A stretch of 64,000 nt of DNA from Mesorhizobium caraganae (GTDB lineage Bacteria > Pseudomonadota > Alphaproteobacteria > Rhizobiales > Rhizobiaceae): contig NZ_JAFCGY010000009.1 of assembly GCF_016836705.1 (NCBI RefSeq), positions 113,547 to 177,546 on the forward strand. The letters are read 5' to 3'. The first letter of the stretch is position 1, and every line of letters starts with the position of its first letter. The position numbers were made by a program, and so were the translations under genes. The notes beneath the pieces were generated by a model. The model searched no databases and was not told the origin of the DNA. It saw nothing but the letters and a program-made list of their open reading frames with translations. Below, piece by piece: positions 18,001 to 26,206 of the stretch.

Positions 18001-20687
18001 GCCGCTTGCGCGGCAAGGAGCTCGGGCCGCGCCAGCATATCTTCGCGGTGCGCCGCGACCTGATGGACGAAGCGACCTACAAGACGTTGCTGGCCGTCGC
18101 CCGCGTCGTGCTGCACACCCGTAATGGCACCATCTTCGACCAGATCGAGCGCGCCGAGGCGGCAGCCTTGCAGGCCCGCGATGCCTTGCAGCCGGCGGGT
18201 GCTGCGACCCTTCGCGAAACGGCTCTGCCAGTGCCGGTGGCGCCTGCATACCATGCAGCGTCTGACGCCAGTGCCGACGGCAGCGGCCTCAGCCAATGGA
18301 ACGGCTTCGGCGGTTTCGAAGGCGATGGCCGCCACTACGTCACCCGCCTTGCCGGCCGGCGCACGACGCCGCAGCCGTGGATCAACGTCGTCTCCAACGC
18401 CTCGTTCGGCTTCCATGTCTCGGCTGAGGGGGCCGCCTTCACCTGGAGCCGCAACAGCCGCGACTACCAGCTGACGCCGTGGTCGAACGATCCGGTCACC
18501 AACCGACCGGGCGAGGGCGTCTACATCCACGACTATGCAAGCGGCAAGGCGTTCTCGCCGCTTGCCGCTGTAGTGCGCGATCCCTCGATGACTTACGAGA
18601 CATGGCACGGCCAGGGCTTTTCGACCTTCCGGTCGAAGCGCGGCCCGCTGTCGATGGATCTGACGCATGTGGTCGATCCCACCGATCCGGTGAAGATCAC
18701 GCGGCTGCGCATCCAGAACTCGGGCTCGGCACCGGCGCGGCTGCGCGTCTATGCCTATGCCGAATGGGTTCTCGGCAGCCATCGTTCGAGCACGGCGGCC
18801 ACCATCATCCCGTCGAGGGATTCGGCGACCGGCGCGCTCTTGGCGCAAAACCCGTACGGGCTCGATTTCGGCGACCGGGTGGCCTTCCTGGCCGCTGCCG
18901 GGCCGGTGCATTCGGTGACAGCCGATCGCGGCGAGTTCATCGGCAGGCAGGGCACCAGCGCCTTCCCGCACGCCGTGGTCAGCGGCGCCGGCCTGTCGGG
19001 CCGCGTCGAGGCAGGCGATGATCCTTGCGCGGCTGTCGCCAGCGACGTCGACATCCCCGCCGGGGGCGACGTCACGCTCGTCTGGCTGCTCGGCGATGCC
19101 GCCAATCCGGCCGAAGCGAGCGCGCTGGTGCAGACCCATTCGGGCAAGGATTTTGACCAGCGGCTTGCCGACAATGAACGCGTCTGGCGCGGCTTCCTCG
19201 ACACCATCCAGGTCGAGACGCCGGACAAGGCGCTCGACGCCATGGTCAACCACTGGCTGCCGTATCAGAGCCTGGCCTGCCGCATCCGCGCCCGCTCGGC
19301 CTTCTACCAGGCGAGCGGCGCCTTCGGCTTCCGCGACCAGCTGCAGGACACGCTGGCCCTGCTGGCGCATGATCCGAAGCTGGCGCGCGACCAGATCCTC
19401 AACGCGGCGCGCCGGCAGTTCCCCGAAGGCGACGTCCAGCATTGGTGGCTGCCGCGCACCGACGCCGGCGTGCGCACCCTGATCTCGGACGACGTGGTCT
19501 GGCTGGCGCACGCCACCAACAGGTACATCGAGGTGACTGGCGATACAGGGATACTCGAGGAGCAGCTGCCCTTCATCGACGGGCAGGTTCTGGGCGAGGG
19601 CGAGCATGATGCTTTCTTCACCCCCGAGATCTCCAAGACGCATGCCTCGCTCTACGACCATTGCGCGCGGGCGCTCGACCTTGCGGTCAAGCGCAGCAGT
19701 CCGGCCGGGCTGCCGCTGATCCTCGGCGGCGACTGGAACGACGGCATGAACCGCGTCGGCGAGCAAGGCAAAGGCGAGAGCGTATGGCTTGGCTGGTTCC
19801 TGCTGAAGACGCTTGGCGACTTTGCGGCTGTCGCCAAGGGGCAAGGCGACACCAAGCGGGCTCAGGCCTGGACAAAACAGGCCGACGTGCTGAAGCGAGC
19901 ACTGGAGAGCACCGCCTGGGACGGCCAATGGTACCGGCGCGGCAGCTACGATGACGGCACGCCGCTCGGCTCGCACAATTCGGACGAGTGCAAGATCGAC
20001 TCGATCGCGCAGTCGTGGAGCGTGCTCTCCGGCGAGGGCGACCCGGCGCGCTCGACCACGGCGATGCAGCAGGCGACGAACTTGCTGGTCGACGACAAGC
20101 TCAAGATCGTCAAGCTGTTCACCCCGGCCTTCCAGAACACGCAAAAGGACCCCGGCTACATCAAGAGCTACCCGCCTGGCGTGCGCGAGAACGGCGGCCA
20201 GTACACCCACGCAGCGACCTGGTTCGTCATCGCGCTCGCCGAAATGGGCCGCACCGACGATGCCTATCGCTGCTTCTCGATGCTGAACCCGGTCAACCAT
20301 GCGCTCGACGATGCGTCGGCCGAGCACTACCGGGTCGAGCCCTACGTCGTCGCCGCCGACATCTATTCGGGTGAAGGCAAGGGCGGTCGGGGTGGCTGGA
20401 CCTGGTACACGGGCTCAGCCGGATGGCTCTACCGTGCCGCCGTCGAAGGCATTCTGGGCATCGAGCGGCGCGGCAAGCAGATCACGTTCCGGCCCAAACT
20501 GCCCAGCCACTGGGACGGTTATTCGGCAACGCTCAAGATGCTGGGGGCCGAGGTCCAGGTTCGCGTCATCCGCGACAAAAAGGCCAAGACCATCTCGCTC
20601 GAAGTCAATGGAACCAAGACAAAGTCTTCCGGCTTTGAGCCGAAAGCCGGTGAAAAGACCGAGGTGGTCGTCAAGATACCAGCGTAA
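12066..20687 (+). CDS. ndvB: cyclic beta-1,2-glucan synthase
   Basis: The 2873-residue integral membrane protein builds cyclic beta-1,2-glucan from UDP-glucose for the periplasm. Such glucans support hypo-osmotic adaptation and, in rhizobia, nodule invasion. A soluble N-terminus is followed by a membrane pair at about 425-495, then the GT84 domain with LDADTRTT (about 646), DPYVFAVSDLYQDVF and the HHRWARGDWQ motif (about 795). Another membrane cluster lies at about 830-1010. The C-terminal half holds glucanase-phosphorylase (GH94-like) modules with GGDWNDGMNRVG near 2555, which control ring size. Length matches Brucella Cgs and Sinorhizobium NdvB. The GTG at 12066 has AGGGA 7 nt upstream; an ATG at 12108 is the alternative. 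Confidence 0.95.
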   Translation: MAVTPHRVPHAESSMNIQTNPAQIEKTSASFPAITEEPIRSNFLPEERLRALGDSLAKGDVKDLFGLTPFDFQARIRDSAKKILEVYRSTNAAQAKGETITPAAQWLLDNNYLVEETIFQVKRDLPRRFYRQLPTLKLSDGEAVPRALALAWSYVAHSDSSVSATMFKAIVEGFQSVEPLKIGELWALPSLLRFVLIENLRRIAVRVDRTRQMRHIANEVADRVLATDDNADRQKILSSYGAHAQDTTFATQLLYRLRDGSQNAGRALEWLEVELEKTGSDAEEIIISEHRTLSSGNVTTGNIIRGLRLINDVDWTVWFEGVSRIDTLLRERTDFAALDFFSRDQYRTSIEQLARRSDLSEFRVAEKAIELAGHVPGVTDASGVPDASADPTMHTDVGFFLVGPRRPDLEKAIGYRPPFYVTVKRAFTSTGWLGIVVPVFLLTVLLLVVSGNALAHLGLSVPSITLMLALFAVPASEGALAFFNTVVSLFLKPTRLVGYDYKHGIPAASRTLVVVPSLIGSRDDVEENIRNIEVHHLANTADEIHFALLSDWPDSKTEIDAADIEILQYARDEIARLNARYPSEGAPRFYILHRRRLYNQAQGAWMGWERKRGKLHELNLLLRGDSDTTFLPLDVPLPEKVVYVMTLDADTRTTRDAVSSLVGKLAHPLNRPHFDAAKRVVTAGYTILQPRITASLTSGDDASFFQRVFSSNSGLDPYVFAVSDLYQDVFSDGSFTGKGLYHVDAFEAALKGRIEENTILSHDLLEGALARAALVTDVELVEDYPTRYSVDASRHHRWARGDWQLLRFIFSPRSGVPALSRWKMIDNLRRSLTPIFWVMAAIAGWTLLPFTQAAQWQALLILSLFMAPTFDVINAILPKSGDQTPRGHFSALARDTVFGTALVALKVLLMAHNAWMMGDAIVRTLYRLFVSRQNLLEWRTASQAHKGGDNDLGSYYSMMYGAVIIGVVGLAIPVLADSTGAFVAFFFALFWIGSPAVACWISRSAETEDRLRISQADIHALRTVARRTWHYFETFVTAEHHNLPPDNFQESPAPVVAPRTSPTNIGVYLLSVVSARDFGWIALSDAITRIDATMTTIESMPRNRGHLFNWYDTTTLKPLYPLYISAVDSGNLAGHLVAVAAACAEWAEAPSVHLQGDFEGVLDTVTILDESLEDLPDDRRQLRPLRQRLADRLDGMRRAVLIIKAQPEMASIRTINLAVLAGEIRKLATAIHTEAGSQRSDVIADWAARLEATCEAHVHDSHSDENAVEALRAKLLALRERCRRYAFEMDFSFLMRQERKLLSIGYRVEEHQLDESCYDLLASEARLTSLFAIAKGDLPTEHWFRLGRPIVEIGFQGALMSWSGSMFEYLMPPLVMKEPQGSILNQTSKLIIKRQIQYARSKNVPWGISEAAYNARDRELTYQYTNFGVPGLGLKRGLGQNTVIAPYATILAAQFTPRESVQNLARLRSIGAMGRHGYYDAVDFTPQRVPEGTDHAVVLNYMAHHSGMSIAAVADAIFEGRLRDRFHSDPVIESAELLLQERAPRDIPTATVRTEADERSKDETEVESPDSRIVLDPLKALRATSVMSNGRYSVMVSATGSGYSRWGELAVTRWQPDPTEDRLGSYIFLRDAGSGDWWSATAEPRQATGERVQTLFSDDKASFVKTVGSLRSEVECIVISEGNGEGRRVTLYNDGATDRHIEVTSFAELVLGNEASDNAHPAFSKMFIETEIAANNGAIFATRRKRDKNEPDLTMVHFVTDPSGSARDAEAETDRRAFIGRGRTIAEAAAFDPGAKLGGHHGFTLDPVAALRRQVRVPANKKISLTFWTAVGANRAELDEAIARLDHPESFARQAMLAWTRSQVQTRHLGLSLTDAANVQKLARYLIYPDPFLRLPAESIASGLGKQSSLWPTSISGDFPIFLVRIGDVADLEIVAQALRFQEYMRARGMMIDFVVVNEQASSYVQDLQRAVETLCENSRLRGKELGPRQHIFAVRRDLMDEATYKTLLAVARVVLHTRNGTIFDQIERAEAAALQARDALQPAGAATLRETALPVPVAPAYHAASDASADGSGLSQWNGFGGFEGDGRHYVTRLAGRRTTPQPWINVVSNASFGFHVSAEGAAFTWSRNSRDYQLTPWSNDPVTNRPGEGVYIHDYASGKAFSPLAAVVRDPSMTYETWHGQGFSTFRSKRGPLSMDLTHVVDPTDPVKITRLRIQNSGSAPARLRVYAYAEWVLGSHRSSTAATIIPSRDSATGALLAQNPYGLDFGDRVAFLAAAGPVHSVTADRGEFIGRQGTSAFPHAVVSGAGLSGRVEAGDDPCAAVASDVDIPAGGDVTLVWLLGDAANPAEASALVQTHSGKDFDQRLADNERVWRGFLDTIQVETPDKALDAMVNHWLPYQSLACRIRARSAFYQASGAFGFRDQLQDTLALLAHDPKLARDQILNAARRQFPEGDVQHWWLPRTDAGVRTLISDDVVWLAHATNRYIEVTGDTGILEEQLPFIDGQVLGEGEHDAFFTPEISKTHASLYDHCARALDLAVKRSSPAGLPLILGGDWNDGMNRVGEQGKGESVWLGWFLLKTLGDFAAVAKGQGDTKRAQAWTKQADVLKRALESTAWDGQWYRRGSYDDGTPLGSHNSDECKIDSIAQSWSVLSGEGDPARSTTAMQQATNLLVDDKLKIVKLFTPAFQNTQKDPGYIKSYPPGVRENGGQYTHAATWFVIALAEMGRTDDAYRCFSMLNPVNHALDDASAEHYRVEPYVVAADIYSGEGKGGRGGWTWYTGSAGWLYRAAVEGILGIERRGKQITFRPKLPSHWDGYSATLKMLGAEVQVRVIRDKKAKTISLEVNGTKTKSSGFEPKAGEKTEVVVKIPA

Positions 20688-20710
20688 AATCAAAGGCTTG
20701 AACCAATTTG

Positions 20711-20741
20711 CGCGCGCCTTTCAGGGCGCGCGTTTCTATTT
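20711..20741 (+). terminator. rho-independent terminator after ndvB
   Basis: The perfect 8-bp stem CGCGCGCC/GGCGCGCG (20711-20718 with 20725-20732) has loop TTTCAG and is followed by TTTCTATTT. It starts 24 nt after the ndvB stop, so ndvA probably has its own promoter. Confidence 0.75.
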
Positions 20742-21030
20742 GGTCATGCGCATAGCGCAAAGCAGCCCTGCTTCTTATGTATTGGCGCTGCCGGGGTGGA
20801 TGATTAAAAATGTGGCAGCCTTGGGCACATGCCATGATTTTGCCGCAAGACTGACATTTCACCTTTTATCTCAAACCGTTAGGTGATCACGGCAGATTTC
20901 GCAGCGTCGTCATCTTTTGTTCGCAGAATGGGAACGGAAGAGGTAGACGGGCATTGTTTTGCGACCCGTTAACCGATACGTGTCAAGAAATGGTGCAGTG
21001 CACAATGAATGTTTGGGCGGAGTAGCTGAA
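20742..21030 (+). other. ndvA upstream region
   Basis: About 290 bp between the ndvB terminator and ndvA. It is markedly less GC-rich around 20770-20900 (for example TGATTAAAAATGTGG) and so likely holds the ndvA promoter. No gene is supported. A weak in-frame ATG-less extension of ndvA to 20959 lacks family similarity. Confidence 0.4.
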
Positions 21031-22803
21031 GTGTCACTTCTGCAAATCTACTGGAGAGCGCTGGGTTATCTCGCAGCCGACAGGAAACGCGTTGCGTTGA
21101 TCTGCGGTGCGAATGTCGTGCTTGCCATCATCGCCATCCTCGAGCCGATCATGTTCGGTCGGGTGATCGACGCCATCTCCGATAAGGGTTCGGTGTTTTC
21201 GACGCTGGCTCTCTGGGCCGGCCTCGGCGCCTTCAACATCATTGCCTTCGTGCTGGTGGCGCGTGGCGCCGACCGCTTTGCCCACAAGCGCCGCAGCGAA
21301 GTGCTGTGCCAGTCTTTCGAGCGCGTGATCACCATGCCGCTTGCCTGGCACCATCAGCGCGGCACCTCCAACGCGCTGCACACGCTGCTGCGCGCTGTCG
21401 AGACGCTGTTCAGCCTGTGGCTTGAATTCATGCGCCAGCATCTGTCGACGGCCGTTGCGCTTGCTCTGCTGATCCCCACCGCGATCACCATGGATCTGCG
21501 CATGTCCATGGTGCTGATGGGCCTTGGCGTTCTCTATGTCGGTATCGGCCGCCTGGTGATGAAGCGCACCAAGGCAGGCCAGGCCGCCGTCGAGCGCCAC
21601 TATCACAAGGTGTTTGCGCATGTGACCGACTCGGTCAGCAACGTCGCCGTGCTGCAGAGCTACAACCGTCTCGGCCATGAGGCCGATACGCTGCGCCGCT
21701 ACGTCAAGAACCTGCTCGATGCGCAGAACCCCGTGCTCGACTGGTGGGCGATGGCCAATGCGCTGCACCGCCTGTCGTCGACCATTTCGATGATGGTCGT
21801 GCTGCTGATCGGCGCTTATCTCGTCACCCATGGCCAGCTCAAGATCGGCGACGTCATCGCCTTCACCGGCTTTGCCACGCTGCTGATCGCTCGTCTCGAC
21901 CAGATGTCGGCTTTCGCCAACCAGATTTCGGAAGCCCGCGCCAAGCTCGAGGACTTCTACCATCTCGAGGACTCTGCCGCCGACGCCGCCGAGCCGGATG
22001 GCCTCCGCGATCTCACCGATGTCACCGGCCATATCCGCTTCGAGAATGTCGGCTTCGAGTTCGGCAATTCGGGGCAGGGCATCGATGACGTCTCGTTCGA
22101 GGTCCAGGCTGGCCAGACCGTTGCCATCGTCGGCCCGACCGGCGCCGGCAAGACGACGCTGATCAATCTGTTGCAGCGCGTTTTCTCGCCGTCCCACGGC
22201 CGTATCCTGATCGACGGCATCGACACCCGCACGGTGACCCGCAAGTCGCTGCGCCACTCGATCGCCACCGTGTTCCAGGATGCCGGCCTGCTCAACCGCT
22301 CGATCGAGGACAACATCCGTGTCGGCCGCGCCGAGGCGACCTATGACGAAGTCCATGCCGCCGCCAATGCTGCCGCTGCCCAGGATTTCATCCTGGCCAA
22401 GAGCGCCGGCTACGACACCGTCGTCGGCGAGCGTGGCGGCCAGCTTTCGGGCGGCGAGCGTCAGCGTATCGCCATTGCCCGCGCCGTGCTGAAGGACGCA
22501 CCGATCCTGGTGCTCGACGAGGCGACCAGCGCGCTCGACGTGGAGACCGAGGACCGCGTCAAGGAAGCGATCGATGAACTGCGGCGCAACCGCACCACCT
22601 TCATCATAGCCCACCGCCTGACCACCGTTCGCGACGCCGATCTGGTCGTGTTCATGGACAAGGGCAAGGTGGTCGAGATGGGCGGTTTTGCCGAACTGTC
22701 GCTGCGGAACGGCCGTTTCGCCAGCCTGCTGCGCGCCGGCGGCCTGCTCAACGACGAGGAAGTCCGCCGCCTCAGCCGCACTGTGAATATCGAAGCGGCG
22801 TGA
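21031..22803 (+). CDS. ndvA: cyclic beta-1,2-glucan ABC exporter
   Basis: The 590-residue half-transporter has six membrane helices in the N-terminal half and an ABC ATPase domain from about 340. Walker A is GPTGAGKTT, the signature is LSGGERQRIAIARA, Walker B is ILVLDEATSALD and the H-loop is IAHRLTTV. NdvA exports cyclic beta-1,2-glucan made by NdvB to the periplasm; adjacency to ndvB fixes the substrate. The GTG at 21031 has GGAG at 21019-21022, and VSLLQIYWRALGYLA matches the start of known NdvA proteins. Function as a homodimer is expected for the family. Confidence 0.94.
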   Translation: MSLLQIYWRALGYLAADRKRVALICGANVVLAIIAILEPIMFGRVIDAISDKGSVFSTLALWAGLGAFNIIAFVLVARGADRFAHKRRSEVLCQSFERVITMPLAWHHQRGTSNALHTLLRAVETLFSLWLEFMRQHLSTAVALALLIPTAITMDLRMSMVLMGLGVLYVGIGRLVMKRTKAGQAAVERHYHKVFAHVTDSVSNVAVLQSYNRLGHEADTLRRYVKNLLDAQNPVLDWWAMANALHRLSSTISMMVVLLIGAYLVTHGQLKIGDVIAFTGFATLLIARLDQMSAFANQISEARAKLEDFYHLEDSAADAAEPDGLRDLTDVTGHIRFENVGFEFGNSGQGIDDVSFEVQAGQTVAIVGPTGAGKTTLINLLQRVFSPSHGRILIDGIDTRTVTRKSLRHSIATVFQDAGLLNRSIEDNIRVGRAEATYDEVHAAANAAAAQDFILAKSAGYDTVVGERGGQLSGGERQRIAIARAVLKDAPILVLDEATSALDVETEDRVKEAIDELRRNRTTFIIAHRLTTVRDADLVVFMDKGKVVEMGGFAELSLRNGRFASLLRAGGLLNDEEVRRLSRTVNIEAA

Positions 22804-22814
22804 TCCCAAGGTTT

Positions 22815-23040
22815 TCCCTTCTCCCCTTGTGGGGTGAGCAGCCGGTTCGCGTAAGCGAATTCATCGTGCCGGTGGCACGATGAAAGGCCGGCGAACGCCG
22901 GGACGCTGCGGAGCAGCGGGGACCCGGCCGGGAGGATCGGCAGCCCCCGCCCGGCCCTTCGCAGGCTCAGGGCGTTCGAAGCTCGAAAAGCCAAGCAGTT
23001 GGCTTTTCGTCCGCTAACGCGGACCGCTTCTCACCCCTGC
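22815..23040. repeat. palindromic mosaic repeat, family B copy 1
   Basis: It begins CTTCTCCCCTTGTGGGGTGA and ends GGACCGCTTCTCACCCCTGC. Inside are nested hairpins, including ATCGTGCCGGTGGCACGAT and GAAAAGCCAAGCAGTTGGCT. A second copy in the opposite orientation lies at 58397-58630. It fills the gap between ndvA and ccmC. Confidence 0.8.
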
Positions 23041-23089
23041 GACACTCCCTCGATTGCCCCAAAGCCGCCGCCGGTCTATTTAGGTCCGC

Positions 23090-23842
23090 ATGAGCGACAC
23101 CTCTTCACGCCTCACCGGCTGGATCGACCTCGCCAACCCGACGCGCTTCGTCGGGCTGGCCGACAGGCTGGTGCCGTGGCTGGCGTCCATCGCCGCGATC
23201 CTGCTCGCTGTTGGCCTCTATATGAGCTTTGCCGCGCCTGAGGATTTCCAGCAGGGCATCACGGTGCGCATCATGTACATCCACGTGCCTTTCGCCTGGC
23301 TCGCCATGATGTGCTACACGGTCATGGCGGTTGCAGCGCTCGGCACGCTGGTCTGGCGCCATCCGCTGGCCGACGTCGCGCTGAAATCGGCCGCCCCGAT
23401 CGGCGCCACCTTCACCGCGCTTGCGCTGGTCACCGGCTCCATCTGGGGCAAGCCGATGTGGGGCACCTGGTGGGTGTGGGATGCGCGCCTGACGTCTGTG
23501 TTCGTGCTCTTTCTCATGTATCTCGGTATCATCGCGCTGACGCGTGCGCTGGATGATGCCAGCCGCGCCGCCTGGGCTGCCGCCATCATCACGCTGGTCG
23601 GCTTCATTAACATCCCGATCATCAAATTCTCGGTCGACTGGTGGAACACGCTGCACCAGCCGGCTTCGGTGTTCCGGCTCGGCGGCCCGACCATCGATCC
23701 CAGCCTGCTGTGGCCGCTGCTGGTAATGGCGCTCGGCTTCACCGTGCTGTTCTTCGCCCTGCATTTGACGGCGATGCGCACGGAGATTTTCCGCCGGCGG
23801 GTGATTGCGATGCGCAGGGTTGCAGCGCGGCAGGCTAACTGA
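23090..23842 (+). CDS. ccmC: cytochrome c maturation haem-handling protein CcmC
   Basis: The 250-residue inner-membrane protein has six predicted helices and the tryptophan-rich haem-binding motif WGTWWVWDARLTS at about 122-134. Flanking histidines are in YIHVPFAWLAM and NTLHQPASVFR. CcmC loads haem onto CcmE for c-type cytochrome assembly. Unusually, no ccmA, ccmB, ccmD or ccmG is adjacent: ndvA lies upstream and an aldolase-like gene faces it downstream. Both flanks are palindromic repeats. The ATG at 23090 has no strong ribosome site but starts at the conserved N-terminus. Confidence 0.92.
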   Translation: MSDTSSRLTGWIDLANPTRFVGLADRLVPWLASIAAILLAVGLYMSFAAPEDFQQGITVRIMYIHVPFAWLAMMCYTVMAVAALGTLVWRHPLADVALKSAAPIGATFTALALVTGSIWGKPMWGTWWVWDARLTSVFVLFLMYLGIIALTRALDDASRAAWAAAIITLVGFINIPIIKFSVDWWNTLHQPASVFRLGGPTIDPSLLWPLLVMALGFTVLFFALHLTAMRTEIFRRRVIAMRRVAARQAN

Positions 23843-23861
23843 GTTACGCCGAGCTCCGTCA

Positions 23862-24018
23862 CACCCCCCCTCTGTCCTGCCGGACATCTCCCCCTCAAGG
23901 GGGGAGATTGGCAGTCCGTGCGTCCCGCCAACTTTCAGATATCGGAGATTGGCGACGGTCGAGGCGACATCTGATCCCCCCCTTGAGGGGGAGATGGCCG
24001 GCAGGCCAGAGGGGGGTG
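23862..24018. repeat. palindromic mosaic repeat, family A copy 2
   Basis: Arms CCCCCCTCTGTCCTGCCGGA and its inverted partner (ending GGCAGGCCAGAGGGGGG) bracket ATCTCCCCCTCAAGG and its inverse. The centre AACTTTCAGATATCGGAGAT is variable relative to copies at 1118 and 39739. It lies between the convergent ccmC and aldolase-like genes. Confidence 0.8.
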
Positions 24019-24070
24019 CTGTCCCGCCGTCGTCCGAATGAATTTTGCCCGAGCACAAGCTCCAAAAGCT

Positions 24071-25129
24071 TCACCCCATACGCCCACGCGCCACCACCGG
24101 CAGCGTTTCCAGCACCTTGTCGCAGTCGATGAGATGCACCTGGTCGAACAGGTTGGTCACCACGCAGCAATGATCCGGCACCACGCGTACGCGCTCGCCG
24201 ATACGCAGGCTTGCACCATTTCCAAGCGTGACCGTGCCGTGCTCTTCGCTGAGGCCGGTGACGCGGGCGCCGGGCATGCCGAGCAACTCGCCAAACTCGG
24301 GCAATCCCAGCGTGTCGCTGGACAGCGCCTTGCTGCCGCTGTCCAGAATGGCGCGGGTCGGCGTCGGATGGCTGACCACGGTTGCAAGCACCGTCAGCGC
24401 GCAATCGTCGAGCGTGCCGACGCCTTTGGCGACCTGGTAGCGGTCGAGATAGATGTAGGTGCCGGGACGGTATTCGGTGACCACGCTGTCTTCGCCGGAG
24501 CGCCACATGTCAGGCGTGCCGCCGCTGGAGATACGATCACAGGCGAGACCCGACGCCGCAAGCGCCTGCTTGGCGCCAACCAGCCATGCTTCGGCCTCGG
24601 CAGCGCGGCCGGCCGCCGGATAGGTCATCAGTCCGCCGAAGGTGAGCCCCTTGGCCTGATCGATCACTTTCGCCAGCGCCAGGGCCTCGGCGGTGCTCTG
24701 CACGCCGCAGCGGCCCATGCCGGTGTCACATTCGACCAGAACGGGCAGGGGATGGCCGGCATCGGTGAAGGTGGCGGCGAGCCCTTGCAGCGTTTCGCGG
24801 CTGTCGGCCGTCACTGACAGCGTCACACGGCCATGCAACGCCTTGAGGCGCTCCAGCTTGGCGCGGCCTAAAATGTTGTAGGGCAGAAAGATGTCGGAGA
24901 GCCCGGCATCGGCCATCACCTCAGCCTCGCCGATCTTCTGGCAGGTGATGCCGACGGCACCCGCCGCCACCTGCTTCTTGGCCCAGTAAGGCAGCTTGTG
25001 CGTCTTGATGTGCGGCCTGAGTTTTAGCCCGTGGCGGTCGGCATGCGCCTGCGCTCTAATGATGTTGGCTTCGGCGCGGGCCGCATCGATCAGGATCGCC
25101 GGCGTGTCGAGGTCGTCTATGCCTTGCAT
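24071..25129 (-). CDS. D-threonine aldolase / DSD1-like PLP enzyme (fold III)
   Basis: The 352-residue protein has an alanine-racemase-like barrel with the PLP-lysine motif RPHIKTHK (Lys about 42), then ECDTGMGRCGV, SSGGTPDMW, and a C-terminal domain with the metal-type VVPDHCCVVTNLFDQ. The family splits into D-threonine aldolases (cleaving D-3-hydroxy amino acids to glycine and an aldehyde) and D-serine dehydratases; sequence alone does not settle which. The ATG at 25129 has AAGGTG 7 nt upstream and begins at GIDDLDTPAILID. An extension to 25219 lacks similarity. Confidence 0.82.
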   Translation of the reverse strand: MQGIDDLDTPAILIDAARAEANIIRAQAHADRHGLKLRPHIKTHKLPYWAKKQVAAGAVGITCQKIGEAEVMADAGLSDIFLPYNILGRAKLERLKALHGRVTLSVTADSRETLQGLAATFTDAGHPLPVLVECDTGMGRCGVQSTAEALALAKVIDQAKGLTFGGLMTYPAAGRAAEAEAWLVGAKQALAASGLACDRISSGGTPDMWRSGEDSVVTEYRPGTYIYLDRYQVAKGVGTLDDCALTVLATVVSHPTPTRAILDSGSKALSSDTLGLPEFGELLGMPGARVTGLSEEHGTVTLGNGASLRIGERVRVVPDHCCVVTNLFDQVHLIDCDKVLETLPVVARGRMG

Positions 25130-25272
25130 GAATGTCACCTTGGGAAATTTGGCTGGACTTATGGCCCCGATCGGCCCGGATGTCATGAGGCCAGTATGCA
25201 GTTTGCGTCGACACCGCAAAGCAGTTCGGCTATGCGCTTTAGGCAGGAACGCGACGCCAAGGGATCACGACC

Positions 25273-25959
25273 ATGAAACGCTCAACCGTCAACGACATCA
25301 TCCGCGATGCCGACGCCTTTATCCGCTCGTTCGGCTACATCATGCCGCCCTTCGCCTACTGGAGCCCGGAAGAGATGAAGGCGCGCAAGGCTGACTCCGC
25401 GGCTATTTTCACCTCGCGGCTGGGCTGGGACATCACCGATTACGGCCAGGAGAAATTCGACGAACTCGGCCTGTTCCTGTTCACCGTGCGCAACGGCGTC
25501 TATGCCGACATGAAGAAGGGCATGGGCATGCTCTATGCCGAGAAGATCATGATCTCGCGCAAGGACCAGCTGTCGCCGATGCACCGCCACAACATCAAGG
25601 CCGAGGACATCATCAACCGCGGCGGCGGCAAGCTGGTGCTGGAACTGTTCATGCACGATCGCGACGGCGGCATTGATCCGAAGGCCGAAGTCTCGGTGCC
25701 GGTCGACGGCACCATCCACAGGCTGCCGGCGGGCGGGCTCCTGAAGCTTGACCCGGGCCAGAGCGTTACGCTGATGCCCGGCGTCTGGCACGCCTTCTGG
25801 GCCGAGGGCAGGGACGTGCTGATCGGCGAGGTCTCGACCGTTAATGACGATTTGACCGACAACGTCTTCCGCGAACCGATCGGCCGCTTCTCCAACATCG
25901 ACGAGGACGTCGCGCCGCTGCACCTGCTGGTGTCCGACTATGAGAAGTGGGTGGGGTAG
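25273..25959 (+). CDS. D-lyxose isomerase-like cupin protein
   Basis: The 228-residue protein has length and motifs of the D-lyxose ketol-isomerase family: PPFAYWSPEEM, SPMHRHNIKAEDIINRGGG (two His and a Glu of the metal site) and LMPGVWHAFWAEG (third His). Members interconvert D-lyxose and D-xylulose or act on D-mannose. It diverges from the D-threonine aldolase-like gene with 143 bp between starts, so the two may share control, but no pathway link is evident. Confidence 0.8.
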   Translation: MKRSTVNDIIRDADAFIRSFGYIMPPFAYWSPEEMKARKADSAAIFTSRLGWDITDYGQEKFDELGLFLFTVRNGVYADMKKGMGMLYAEKIMISRKDQLSPMHRHNIKAEDIINRGGGKLVLELFMHDRDGGIDPKAEVSVPVDGTIHRLPAGGLLKLDPGQSVTLMPGVWHAFWAEGRDVLIGEVSTVNDDLTDNVFREPIGRFSNIDEDVAPLHLLVSDYEKWVG

Positions 25960-25986
25960 GCGAGAGGCACTCCATTTCATCGGCTG

Positions 25987-26168
25987 GTGCTGCCCCTCAT
26001 TGCCCTGCCGGGCATTTCTCCCCGTATAGTGACGGGGAGAAAGATGCCGTCGCGGATGGTTTCGCCAATATCCAGCTTTGCAGAATAGGCGCGGCGCTGC
26101 GGCCAGCTCTCTTCTCCCCGTCACTATACGGGGAGAAGGTGCCGGCAGGCGGATGAGGGGCAGCGCTG
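25987..26168. repeat. palindromic mosaic repeat, family D
   Basis: Outer arms TGCTGCCCCTCATTGCCCTG (left) and GCCGGCAGGCGGATGAGGGG (right) are imperfectly inverted. Inner arms TTCTCCCCGTATAGTGACGG and its inverse (CCGTCACTATACGGGGAGAA) are perfect, and each arm is itself a short hairpin (CCCCGT..ACGGGG). It lies between convergent genes. Confidence 0.75.
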
Positions 26169-26206
26169 GCGTTCCGTGATTGTTACCAGGCGCTTAGAGT
26201 GCCTTC

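Noticed and set aside
14232..20327. A minus-strand open frame of about 2,000 codons antisense to ndvB
   Set aside because: It mirrors ndvB codon bias in high-GC DNA, has no ribosome site and a composition full of His/Arg/Gly shadows. ndvB on the plus strand is unambiguous.
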